Below are positions 31,796 through 43,370 of a DNA stretch of 64,000 nucleotides, piece by piece. Made by a program: the position numbers and the translations under genes. The notes beneath the pieces are model-generated. The model was given only the letters and a program-made list of their open reading frames with translations. It was not told where the DNA came from and searched no databases. Source of the stretch: Primula veris (lineage: Eukaryota > Streptophyta > Magnoliopsida > Ericales > Primulaceae); the NCBI GenBank assembly GCA_963682055.1, contig OY821747.1, forward strand, positions 18,402,258 to 18,466,257, written 5' to 3'. Position 1 is the stretch's first letter. Each line of letters begins with the position of its first letter.

Positions 31796-32223
31796 TCTTT
31801 ACTTTTATCTTCTTCTGATTCTTCGTCCCCATCAGCCGCTATCATTTTGAACGAAGCTTGCTTTTGTTGTTTTCCAAAAATCTTTCTAAATCAACAAATA
31901 GTCCAGGATCATGCGAAAAAAAACATAAATTCATCAACTAAACATATTCTCCTCAAACTAGCAACACAGGTGCCAAACTGTTTATATATGGGCTTAGGTG
32001 TAAGAACTTGCTACCACAAAAGTTAAATAAGTATACATATAGAACTTAGACAAGGGCCAAAGTACATGATTTTTAGAAAGATAAGGAAACAAGAAGCAAT
32101 GACATTATGTAAGAAAAAATTGTGCTACGTAAAAGAGGTAAAGTAAGGTAAAACTAATTCATGAATTCAATCAACAAGGTCCATGATGCGGAAAATAGTA
32201 GGCTAAGTGAAGTAATAAATAAC
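31674..32223. repeat. 550-bp duplicated exon-bearing block, first copy
   Basis: It is almost identical to 33731-34068 joined with 40440-40654, where a copia element split the second copy. It contains the acidic exon at 31796-31885. Confidence 0.93.
31796..31885 (-). CDS. possible internal exon with acidic stretch, copy 1
   Basis: Acceptor TGTTGATTTAG at 31886. It reads KIFGKQQKQASFKMIAADGD then EESEEDKSKDNIT and ends ACG/GTTCTA (weak donor). The acidic/basic tail suggests a nuclear protein. The copy at 33945-33856 encodes almost the same peptide. Confidence 0.4.
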
Positions 32224-33730
32224 ATGATATAATGTAACACAAGTATTGAATAGCATTTTAAACGAAATCAAAGAAATATTTTAACGTAGTTTAAGTAATT
32301 CAAAAGTTTTAAACCTAGGGTTAGAAAAGCAATTATGACACTAAAAAAGGATTCTATAATTTGGGCAATGGTATAAAAAAAAACTGCAATCCTCTGGAGA
32401 TCCACATATGCTACCCAGGGCCAAGTAAAAAAATAAAATTGATTAAACTAGCGACACCAATATGAAATTGTTATTACTTGGGCTTGCGTGGAATAACTTG
32501 CTACTAGCTACAAACAAAACTTAGAAAAGGGAAACAATTTGAAAAAGGCATACATGGAAACGACAAGCTCTAACATCATAAAAGGAATTACTTAGCTCTA
32601 CAAAAAAGATTAACCACATAATAGATCGTATACTCAAAGTATCTATGTAAAATTAATTCTCGTTTTTTCGTATCATGGGATATTGAAGAAGTAAAATACT
32701 GAAGAGGAAACAATCATACAGCTATTTTGTATGTAACACCACAAAATAAGGAAAACATGATATCCATTCTTGTTAAGGCTAGATCCGTTCATAATATTAT
32801 AAGATTAATAGACGAGTCTGATATTTTTATGATAAATTTTAAGAGCAACAATAGCAAGGAAATCTCGGGAACATCAGGCGGTATAACAACTAACAGAACA
32901 GCACATCAATTCTAAAAATAAACTGGAAATTTAAATGAAGTCTACATTAGTACTTCATCAATACATCTCTTTAAGGAAAATGAAGGCATGTTTCAAAAGT
33001 TTCATTAACCCTATGTGTTTCAATATTTACGTAATACTAAAGGTTGTAACCTAGGGTTAGAAACGTCACTACTAAAAAGATTTAAAAGAAAATACAAGAA
33101 CGAATACAAAGATCACATAAAAGCTAATACTAAAACGAAAGATATGGATATAATGAATGAAGGGTAATTCGAGTTGTACCCTGTTGATTAGCAGCCAAGT
33201 GAAAAATACATATATATAATTATATATATGTATATATGTATATTTATATATATTTATGTGTGTGTGTGTTAGTATATATATGCAGAGAGAGATAAAGCGG
33301 CGAGACAAAGATGTGTGTGTGTGTGTTTGTCTCTAAAAAATAATCTAACAAAGGTGAATATATATCAGGGGTCTAGGTCAATAGGGAATGTATTTATTAA
33401 GTTATAAATTACTACTATAAAGATTTGGTTCACCAACGCAAATGGATTCAGTGTTTCTGGCTGATTCTCAATTAATGATTTGATGATTTATTTGATATAT
33501 TACTTTAATTCAACTTTCATTGGTTAATTTCTATCAAATGAGTCACTCTATTGATAAATAAGGTTCATGTGATTTTCAAAAAATGAATGTGTAATTCATC
33601 ACTATTTTAAGTGTTATTTTTGTTGAATATGTATCAGAAATAAAATAATTAAATTGGAGACATATTTTCTTCGTATCCTTTGTAGTAAATTAGTTTTTTC
33701 ACTCTTTTGCATAAAGTATCAATATATGTA
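32224..33730. other. non-coding DNA with dinucleotide repeats
   Basis: No gene recognised. A (TA)n/(TG)n tract lies at 33207-33330. Confidence 0.6.
33207..33330. repeat. (TA)n and (TG)n microsatellites
   Basis: An alternating TA tract (33207-33260), then two TG runs (about 33258-33270 and 33312-33328). Confidence 0.9.
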
Positions 33731-33855
33731 AAAAAAACAAGCCTTTGAGTATTTCGAAACGATTAGTTTCGGTTAAGATACATAAGGAGGGCGAGAAATC
33801 ATACCCACATCTGGTAAATCCCTTATTCGTTATTATAATTAGAACCGTTTTGTTA

Positions 33856-33945
33856 TCTTTACTTTTATCTTCTTCTGATTCTTCGTCCCCATCAGCCGCT
33901 ATCATTTTGAACGAAGCTTGCTTTTGTTGTTTTCCAAAAATCTTT
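33856..33945 (-). pseudogene. acidic exon, copy 2
   Basis: Same splice acceptor and frame as copy 1, reading ...AADGDEESEEDKSKDNKT. Upstream context is lost to the copia insertion, so this copy is probably not expressed as part of a gene. Confidence 0.4.
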
Positions 33946-34068
33946 CTAAATCAACAAATGGTCCAGGATCATGCGAAAAAAAACATAAATTCATCAACTA
34001 AACATATTCTCTTCAAACTAGCAACACAGGTGCCAAACTGTTTATATATGGGCTTAGGTGTAAGAACT

Positions 34069-34372
34069 TGTTGGGTTTGAAAGAATATAATAGGAGGTCG
34101 GAAAACTAGTTACAAAAATGCTAGAAAAAAAAACACAAGAAAAAGGGAAATGATTTTATATTATTTTGGTGCGTTTTACAAAGGTAAAAACATAAGTTAT
34201 TTATACTAAACTCAACATAAATGTAGAAAATGAAAGATTACATAGTTTTAATCACATGAACCCATGATTTATAAAAAAACTTATAAAATTTAAATGCTAA
34301 ATCCATGATCTCTAAAAACTTATAAAATGTAAATGCTAAATAATAATACCACACAAGTTACTTTTTTCAATA
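34069..34372 (-). repeat. 3' LTR of copia C
   Basis: 304 bp, starting TGTTGGGTTTGAAAG on the plus strand. Its outer half is collinear with 38439-38620. Confidence 0.9.
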
Positions 34373-37300
34373 GTCCCCCTTAATCTTGTTTGGTAACTCC
34401 AAGCATAATCCTCAATCTTCGAAAATCTTCGTATTTGAGCGCCTTCGTAAAAATATCCGCCAATTGATTTTGTGACTTCGCGTACATTACTTCAATATCT
34501 TTATTTTCAATACACTCGTGAATAAAATGATAACGCGTGTCGATATGCTTACTTCGATCATGAAACACCGGATTTTTGGTAAGGGCAATCACGGACTTAT
34601 TATCAACAAACACTTTCGTAGCTTCGTTTTGTGGCATCCCCAATTCTTTCAACAAATTTCGTAACCAAATCGCATGACAAATACAAGAATTAGCAGCAAC
34701 AAATTCGGCTTCACATGTAGATAGTGTCACAATTGGTTGTTTTTTCGTACTCCAAGTAAAAGTCGTATCTCTCATATAAAAAACAAAGCCACTTGTACTT
34801 TTACGATCATCAATATCGCCTGACCAATCGCTATCACTATACCCAATAAAGTCAAAATTATTAGAAAATGAGTAATTTAATCCAAAATCAACCGTACCTT
34901 TTATATAACGGATGATTCGTTTCGTGGCCTTCCAATGCGATAAAGTTGAAGATTCCATATAACGGCTAATAAGACTAACTCCATATAAAATATCCGGTCG
35001 AGTAATATTTAAATATCGTAAGCTTTCAACAAGGCTCTTAAAAACATCGGATCCACACTTTCATCCTCAAAATATTTCGATAATTTTGTAGCACAATCTA
35101 CCGGAGTATTTATCGGCTTACACCCATCCATTTTAAACCTCTTAAGGATATTTTTTGCATACCCCTTCTTGCGAAATAAAAATTCCATTTTTATTTTGTT
35201 TCACTTCAATTCCAAGATAATAGGACATAAGACCGATATCCGTCATTTCAAATTCACGACTCATTACCCTTTTAAAATCCTCAAATAACTTCGGATTATT
35301 TTCTGTAAAAATTAAATCATCAACATATAGGCAAACAATCAACACCACCATTTTTATCCATTTTCACATAAAGAGAATGCTCATGGAGACACCTTATAAA
35401 ATTATTTTCTTGGAAATAATTATCAATTCTATTATTCCAAGCTCTCAGACTTGTGTCAAACCGTAAAGCGCTTTTTTCAATTTTAAAACTTTATTTTCAA
35501 ACCCCATAATCTCATAACCCGGTGGTTGTTGCGAATCAACTTCTTATTCTAAATTTCCATTTAAAAACACCAATTTCACATCCATTTGGTTTATTTTCCA
35601 ATTATTTTGGACGACCAAAGAAATTAAAAATCTAATAGTTTCAGACAAGCTACGGGAGCAAATACCTCATCAAAATCGATGCCGACCCTTTGGTTGTATC
35701 CTTTTACGACAACCTTGCTTTTTATTTTTCAATTTCTCCTTTTGTATTTTTTTTTGTCTTTATAAACCCATTTAGCACCAATAGCTTTATGACCTTATGG
35801 TAAATCCGCCAACTCCCACGTATCATTTTTTATTATCGAGTCCATTTCCTCATCCATAACTTTTCTTCAATTTTTATTTTCCATCGCCTTTCCATAACCT
35901 ATCGGTTCACAACCCACAAAAATACAAAATAGAGTAACAATATCAACATTTTCCGTTACCTCATATAACTCTTGCATAGTGCGGAAACGTGGCGTTCTTT
36001 TGCTAGAACTTTCGTCAATTGGGGATTGTGGTTGGACTTGTGATTGTGGTGATGGAGGTGGAGTAGCGAGCTCTTCTTTCATTTCGATTTGCTCTTCTTC
36101 TTCATCGCCATAATAAGGGAAAAAATCGTAATCGTCTTCCTTTTTGTCCCAATAACATGTTCCCTCTTCATCAAACTCAACATCTCGACTAATAACAAAT
36201 TTTTCATTTTCCAGATTATATAATTTATAGCCTTTCATCATCGAGTCGTAACCGATAAATAGAAACTTTTCGCTTTGGTCATCTAATTTGGACCTTTTTT
36301 GATCCGGAACATGAGCATACACAATACTTCCACAAACTCGTAAGTGAGAAATAACCGGTTTTCTTTCGTTCCATGCTTCCTCAGGAGTTTTACCCTCAAA
36401 CACTTCGGGATGGAGAACGGTTCAATAAATAAACCGCACTATCCACGGCCTCGGCCCAAAACTCTTTTGGAATATTTTTACTTTTAAGAACGCTACGAGC
36501 TATATTTAAAAGAGATCGGTTTTTTCTTTCAACAACCCCATTTTGTTGTGGGGTATAAGGAACCCTCCAAGGACGAAAAATTCCATTTTCTTCACAATAT
36601 TTTTCAAAATCATTTGAGATAAATTCTCCCCCTCGATCCGATCTCATAGAATTTATTTTGTAACCACTTTTATTTTCAACACGAGCTTTAAATTTTTTGA
36701 AAGCATCCAAAAACATTAAATTTTTGTTTTAAAAAATAAACCCAAGTCTTTCGACTAAAATCATCAATAAAAGAGCAAAATAATTGTTTTTCCAAGAGAA
36801 CTTGGTTTAATAGGACCATAAATATCCGTATGAAAAAGTTCCGACGGTTTTTTAGCTCTTGTAGTCGCTTGTTTCGGAAAACTTTTCCTCGGTTGTTTTC
36901 CAAACAAATATGCCTCACAGAGTTCATCAACATGATCAATATGAGATAAACCTTTCACCATATTTTTACTACTCAACAATTTAGGCCACCAAAATTAAGG
37001 TGCCCCAATCTCAAATGCCAAAGACATGATTTTTCTTTAAAACACGTTTTCAAACATTTAGCCCCACCATTTTGAATATCCAAAGAAAACATACTATTTT
37101 TTGACATTGGGAATTTTGCAACCAAATTCCCATTTTTTTGACTTAATAAAATATTATAATTTTTCGAATGAATATATATAGCCCTTTTCCAAAAGTTGTC
37201 TCAAACTCAAAATATTAGACTTCATATTTGGCACATAATAAAGGTTCGAGATAAAATCATTTTCTCCAATTTTCAAGTGGATTAAAACTTTTCCCTTTCC

Positions 37301-38412
37301 TTTCACCGGAATTTTAGATTCATCACCAAAATAAATATCTCCATTTGCCGTTTCATCAATTTCGGTATATATATTTTTATTACCACACATATAGTTGCTA
37401 GTCCCCGTATCTAAATATTACGTAGTATTTTCTCCGCTTTTATTTTCATTATGTGCAAATAAAAGTGTAAAACGTTCTTCATTTTCTCTAGCAAAATTAG
37501 CCCTTTCCTCAAATTTATTATTCCTCAATCTACACTCGGAAGCGTAATGCCCAAATATTTGACAATTATAACATTTAATTTGGGACTTATCATACCTTGA
37601 TTTTCCATTATAATTCCCTCCTCTTTCACGGCTTCTCGTCGGATAAGAGTTTTGTCTCCTCTCTTCTTTTTCGAAAGAGTTGTAACCACCATGGCCATAA
37701 TTTTGACCTCAACCTCTTCCTCGTTGGCTTTTCTAGTTGCCAAAACTTTTCTTGTTCATGCTAAACTTCGTTTGAAGAGCTTGCTAGAGCGGCTCTTTCT
37801 TCACAACTCTTTTGTTGATTTTTTCTTCATGAGCTTGGAGCGAGCCCAAGAGTTGATCCACCGTCATAGATTGTACGTCTTTAGATTCCTCGATAGCCAC
37901 AACAATATAATCCCATTTGGAATCTAAAGAACGTTGAATTTTTTTCACAACACGGGTGTCGTCCAAATTTTCTCCACACCTTTTCATTTGATTGACGACC
38001 TTTTGAACTCATGAAAAATAGTCGTCAACCGATTCGGATTCGGAGACTTTCATACATAAAGCATCAAAATCACCACGTAAGGTTTGTAGTCGAATTTTTT
38101 TACCTTAACAATTCCTTTGAATGAATTCTCCAAAATATCTCAAGCTTCTTTGCTCGTGGTTGCACTCGCCACCTTTTCGAACATAGTTTCATACAAAGCT
38201 TGATGGATGATGTTAAAAGCCTTTCGATCCTACTTCTTTAAATCCTCCATTTGAGCCTGAGTTACGTCAACGTCTTCTTCAGGTTCATTATATCCGGTCT
38301 CTACGATTTCCCACAAATTTCAGGAACCGAGAAGCACTTTCATTCTTATTCTCCAATTATCGTAGAAATCTTTCCTAAGCATGTGAATAAAATGGGTCAT
38401 TCCACTGGCCAT
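34373..38412 (-). pseudogene. copia C gag-pol, decayed
   Basis: In element order from the ATG at 38412 (14 codons from the LTR): gag ([27 protein letters not shown]) with a zinc knuckle CYNCQIFGHYASEC near 37572-37531; protease site LDTGTSNYMCG near 37410; SDRGGEFISNDFEKYCEENG and TPQQNGVVERKNRS of integrase (36716-36396, with more at 36979-36688); linker (36403-35867); RT with LYVDDLIF (35351-35142); RNase H (34958-34380: WSTKKQPIVTLSTCEAEFVA, DRSKHIDTRYHFIHECI, NQLADIFTKAL). Every domain of a copia polyprotein is recognisable but spread over many frames with stops, so it is dead. The RT between 35142 and 35867 is the worst preserved part. Confidence 0.9.
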
Positions 38413-38438
38413 TTTGAGACCGTTGGCTCTGGTACCAC

Positions 38439-38620
38439 TGTTGGGTTTGAAAGAATATAAAAGGAGATCAGAAAACTAGTAACAAAAATGTTAGAAAAAA
38501 AACACAAGAAAAAGGGAAATGACTTTATATTATTTTGGTGTGTTTTAAAAAGTTAAAAATATCACTTATTTATACTAAACTCAACATAAATGTAAGAAAT
38601 AAAAGATTACATAGTTTTAT
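38439..38620 (-). repeat. 5' LTR of copia C, preserved outer part
   Basis: It matches 34069-34250 up to CATAGTTTTA, then switches to LINE sequence. The last 17 bp of the LTR reappear at 40418-40434 (AGTTACTTTTTCAACA). Confidence 0.9.
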
Positions 38621-38644
38621 TGGTGGTCCTTTATAAATAGGAAA

Positions 38645-39340
38645 TTGCATTATGAGGAGACAAAAATCTGTCAAATTCTTCCATCTTTGCTAATATGGTT
38701 TATATGGAAAATTAGATGCTCTTCTTGGTTTGAAAATATCAAGATGAAGGACAATGCTATTATTATTCAAATTAAGGAGTACTTAAGACTTGCTACTTAT
38801 AAAGATCCCAAATTTTCCAAGTTGAGGGATGATACCTCAGAGAGTAAGATCAAAATTCAAATGGTTAAATGGATCAATCCACCTACATGGTATTCAAACC
38901 TTAATATTGATGGGTGCTATAGATCTACTAATGGGGTAAGTGGAATTGGGGGTATACTTCGTGATTCTAAATGGGATTTTGTTTATGGCTTTTCTAGAAG
39001 GATTACAAGCTGTTCTGCTATTATATCGGAGTTTAAAGCTATTTATTATGGTATACAAATTGCGCCTAAAAATAATTTGATTATTAAAAGTGACTCATTG
39101 CAACATATCAACATCATGCAAAATAAGCAAAGCTGCCCTTGGAGATTAATGGAAGTAAAAGACAAAATACAAGAAATTATGATTGGAGCTACTTATCTTT
39201 TTCGCCATATCTTGAGAGAGAGGAACAAAGGGGCAGATCTAATCGCTAATTGGGGTTGTAACGTAGAAAACATCATCTTTGTATCTATAGAAGACTTTCC
39301 ATCCCAACTTAGACGTATAATTTATACTGAAAAATTGTGA
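38645..39340 (+). pseudogene. LINE RNase H domain (C-terminus of L1-type ORF2), copy in copia LTR
   Basis: 231 open codons. RNase H-like catalytic residues are all present: D89 (NIDGC), E129 (SEFKA), D150 (IKSDSL) and D198 (KGADLIAN). Plant L1 LINEs carry such an RNase H after RT and a zinc-binding region. Here RT is absent because the copy is cut at 38621. It ends IIYTEKL with TGA, followed by a 3' UTR and A-rich end near 39975. The Cassandra solo LTR sits in the 3' UTR. The frame is intact but the element is not complete. Confidence 0.85.
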
Positions 39341-39542
39341 TTATCGAATTTACGAATATAATTGATCAAAGTTATGGTTTGAAGGTGGCGAGGTTTATCT
39401 CTTTTCTCTTTGACCCATGTTGAAATGAAGAGGCAAGGAAGGAGAGCGTGACACTATTACAGGATTTTACATATGTGGCCCTCCTAATTTTTTATGGTTT
39501 CTAATTAAGTTTATGTAATTCGGTTTCTAGCAAGTTAGCGTG

Positions 39543-39832
39543 TGTAACGATCCGGCCCCAAGGACCGAACCGCTACGCCCGTATCAACAATATTATCCGC
39601 TTTGGCACAACTTCCCAGGGGGTCACCCATCCTGGTACTACTCCAAGTTAAGCACGCTTAACTATGGAGTTCCGTCCTCACTGTTGTGCCGCACGGCTTT
39701 AAAAGGCCTTGTTGATAGAAAATGGATCTTTAAGCTCATATACCACGAGGGTACTCTCATATCTGGGCGATGTGGGACTGACGCACAACACCGCACCACA
39801 GAATTTCCTACCTGGAAATCTGGGTCGTCACA
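39543..39832 (-). mobile_element. Cassandra solo LTR in LINE 3' UTR
   Basis: 290 bp, TGTAACGATCCGG ... GTCGTCACA. Perfect target duplication GCGTG (39538-39542, 39833-39837). The 5S domain is about 39610-39675, with A box AGTTAAGCGTGCTT and C box GGATGGGTGACC intact. The sister LINE copy has the empty site at 54757-54761. Confidence 0.96.
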
Positions 39833-40654
39833 GCGTGTATGTTATTTATATCTTCATTTTGGTTCCCACTTTTGGGGAATTTGTAATTGGAACCCTTGTT
39901 TATTTTCTATGGGGTTTTTCCCCCATTTTTTTGCCATAAAAAGTGGGTTTTCCCCACCAATTATTTTAAAAAAAAGTAAAAGAAAACAACACATGTCTAT
40001 TTTCAAGTGATTACAAAAACCTGACAAATCTAATATACCTAAATGATAAGAAAATATAGACTTTGACTCATGCAACTAGTAGAGAGTTACTTGCTCTTGG
40101 TATTGTTGCAAGAATTACTAATAGTAAAGCTACAGACACCTGAAGACTTATTGACAAGTAAATTAACATAATAATTTTTTGGATAAATCAAGTCACTCGA
40201 GTGGGAATACAACTCTGTCACGGATGAACCTTGGAATTATTACCATTACGAAATGTCGATGCAAGTGAGTTAAGGGTGAGTACGCATGTTATGAGAATAA
40301 ATGAACAAATAGTATGGGCAAGAGATAATGGTTTAAAACCAAAACATATTCTCAATACCACGATAAGACGTAATGTCAGATAAACATAATAGAACATTGG
40401 AAAGTCTGAGTGACCTAAAGTTACTTTTTCAACAGAACTTGCTACCACAAAAGTTAAATAAGTATACAAATAGAACTTAAACAAGGGCCAAACGACATGA
40501 TTTTTAAAAAGATAAGGAAAGAAGAAGCAATGACATTATGCAAGAAAGAATTGTGCTACGTAAAAGAGGTAAAGTAAAGTAAAACTAATTCATGGATTCA
40601 ATCAACAAGGTCCATGATGCGGAAAATAGTAGGCTAAGTGAAGTAATAAATAAC

Positions 40655-43370
40655 AAGTTTTAAAAATAAATGCTATATACTTGAAAAAGACTTCACGAAA
40701 AAAAAAGTTGGTGTAGTTACATATATGAGAACAAGTTTTAAAAATAAATACACTTATAATAATTACAAATAACACTATAAATTAATTGATACAATTCGAA
40801 ATGAATTACTCAAACTATATATTGTTATTTTCCAACTTCCCCTATTATAACAAAGATATTTCAAGAGTTTGGCAATAAATGTATTTTTGAGGTGAGGGTG
40901 AGTTTCCTAGTAACTATGTGTAAACTTGGCATTCATTTCCTTTAATATGTGCAACATAATAATCAAGCGAATCATAAATACTTTAGGACCATCTAAATTG
41001 GGCATGTCGGTTGTCGCATTGAAATCTTCATAATGAGAATCGATGGGAAGAAAAAAAGATCAAGCATGGCATGTATACATGAGTCCATGCTCTCGAAAAC
41101 AATTTTTTTAAAAGAAGTACATAAAGCTCACATCTTTTTCGTACAATTCATAGAAATGTAAGAAACGTAGTAAAAAACGTGTGCAGGTTAAAAATATACT
41201 CCGTAGTCTACGAATGCATTGTTGATAAAGAGCCACCTCGGTTGCATTTTTTTTTATCAATTTTCTCAACAAAGAGAACTGTTTTTCTCTGCTTTATTAC
41301 CTTTTCGCCAATTAAGACCATTTTTTAAGGCTTCAGTTGCGGTACAACTATCAGAAAAAGACAGGCCAACGCACTGAGTGCATAGCTGATCACATTACTA
41401 GTTTACTACACATACCACCGCCAACCAAACAGTACACGGGAAGAGAGATGAAATACTGAAGTAGCATGCACTTGTTTATATAGCACAAATAAAAATTCTG
41501 CTAGTTCATGAAATAGCTTGATCTCCATAAAATATTTTTAGAACTTTACATCAACCACGATACCAAACCTTGTTACACATAAGCTTATTGATTTTCAAAA
41601 CTTTGGAACAAATAAGTTTGAGATTCATGAGGGAGATTAAATGTACACTTCATATATTTGATAGATCGCCTATTCGTTGTCAAGGCATCCAGTGGCTTGT
41701 TATCTTCTTCCGCTTCCCATCACCCTTAATCATAATATGTATTTGTTGTTAGATGAATATCTTTTTAATTCAATGGCAGAGCCTTTATAGAGTAGATATG
41801 TCGTGTATTTCCCTGGAATTATGTTAGACAACAATGTTATCTTAGTACCGACTCTAAATCAAGATTATCGAGAAATAATTAGGAATTAAAAAGGGAGAGA
41901 ACAAATACTCTAACAAGAAATACGCATCAGGATTAGCTAATTCATGAAGGTGATTTATTTCTTATTTAAATATTACGAGAGGGTTTCCAAGCATAAAAAT
42001 AAATAACAAATTGAAAAACTCACACACTTCTTTTTTACTTGCAAGCAATCAGTAATTTTCATCAAATTTCCTCTGCAAACATTACTCCAACAAATTGTAG
42101 AATTTTGAAAATATAGAAAATATACATTAAAACTATAAATGCAAATGTACAATAAATTTCCTAACCAATTGTTGTTGGATTCTAATTACAAATTACTAAC
42201 CTTAATATAAATCTTAGATATTGTAAAAGTTTCAATTGGACCACTTCTTTAAACCATGCATTTCTTTTTAAAATATTATGATCAAGCCATACAACAACAT
42301 TCATTTTGTTCAGAATAAATTACAAATCTAAAGTAAAAAAAAAAACTGTATGCAAACCATTAGTGAGAGCTTTAAGATTCTTTTGAAAATATATTGAAAT
42401 GATGAGAGAGAGAGAGAGAGTGCGTTAGAGCTGACAGGAGAGGAAGAAAGAATGTAGTCATTTTAATACACTGTGTGCTAGTACATTAATTTAATTTTGC
42501 TCCAGTATTTTTAAATTGGAAACTAATAGTCCAAATATGTTGAAGTTCTTCACTGATAATATTATTGTCCTTCAAATTCTAGATAGTCTTAACATCCTTA
42601 TTTTCCCTAAAATTCTTATATTCCTTTATATTGTTTAATCAGGGATATGGAATTGGTCAAGTACCTTCTAGTGCCATAAGTTCTGAAAGATATTTTCCTG
42701 TTTGTTTCACCGCGATTTAGTTTAACATCTCTGAGGATGTGACAAGGGAAAGCATAAAATATGAGCTCTCTAAGTTACATGGATTCCTCACGTTTAAAAT
42801 TGGTAGATTTGGTTCAGATATACTACAATGTTCCTACTTTTAAAAACGTCCCAAAAATTATAGTAGATAAAAACTAATCTACTCTAAATATCCCCCATGT
42901 ATTTGTGATATCATTTTCTTTGTGGACTTCAAGCCAACAAGATGTACCACTAAAGTAAGAGAAATGAAATAGAAAATGAATTATATTTCTAAAGAATACA
43001 CCACTTGACTATCACCGCTGGAGGACTGAAATCATGTTTCATAAGATCCTAAATGAAATATACATCATTAATTTTAAGTCAAAGGCAAGCCATAATAACA
43101 GAAAAATGGTGGCTAACCGTGATTCAAATTCTCTAGAGTATAATGGACTCACATCCGCTAAATTTCAATCTAACGGATGAATAAACACAATCCAATGGTC
43201 TAGATTTATGGATGAGTTTTGTAATTGTAATTTTATATAATGTTAATATGTAAAATAAAAATTATGATTTTGTAAATAAAAAACAAACTTTACAACACAA
43301 TAAAAACCCAAATAAAATTATAGAACCCTAGTTGAGACCAAACTAAACTTAATTATTAATTAAACATAAT
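40655..43370. other. non-coding DNA, partly a diverged copy of the 28.6-29.2 kb region
   Basis: 41120-41640 aligns by eye with 28627-29160 (GCCAACCAAACA, GAAGTAGCATG, ATCAACNACNANACCA). A (GA)n run lies at 42405-42420. No gene seen in 2.7 kb. Confidence 0.6.

Larger units (their letters stand above)
38621..40417 (+). other. composite insert: LINE 3' end, block B and a scrap of the 470-bp repeat
   Basis: Parts in order: LINE 3' end (38621-39975) carrying a Cassandra solo LTR, block B (39936-40355), and about 60 bp of the 470-bp unit (CCACGATAAGACGTAATG...). The parts are collinear with pieces found elsewhere in the window but with an internal deletion. No target duplication surrounds the block. 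Confidence 0.8.
34069..40434 (-). mobile_element. decayed Ty1/copia element C with composite insert in its 5' LTR
   Basis: The left (3') LTR is 34069-34372. The right (5') LTR is 38439-38620 plus 40418-40434, split by about 1.8 kb of foreign DNA that replaced roughly 105 bp of LTR. Perfect target duplication GAACT (34064-34068, 40435-40439). The purine tract complement GTCCCCCTTAA is at 34373-34383, and the PBS (minus strand GTGGTACCAGAGCCAA, one change from the initiator-tRNA site) is near 38424-38438. Coding regions are heavily frame-shifted. The left LTR has lost its terminal CA (now TA). Confidence 0.92.
33731..40654. repeat. second copy of the 550-bp exon block, split by copia C
   Basis: 33731-34068 and 40435-40654 together match 31674-32223. 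The interruption is the copia element 34069-40434, with target duplication GAACT. Copy 1 supplies the empty site (GTAAGAACTTGCTACC near 32005). Confidence 0.93.
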
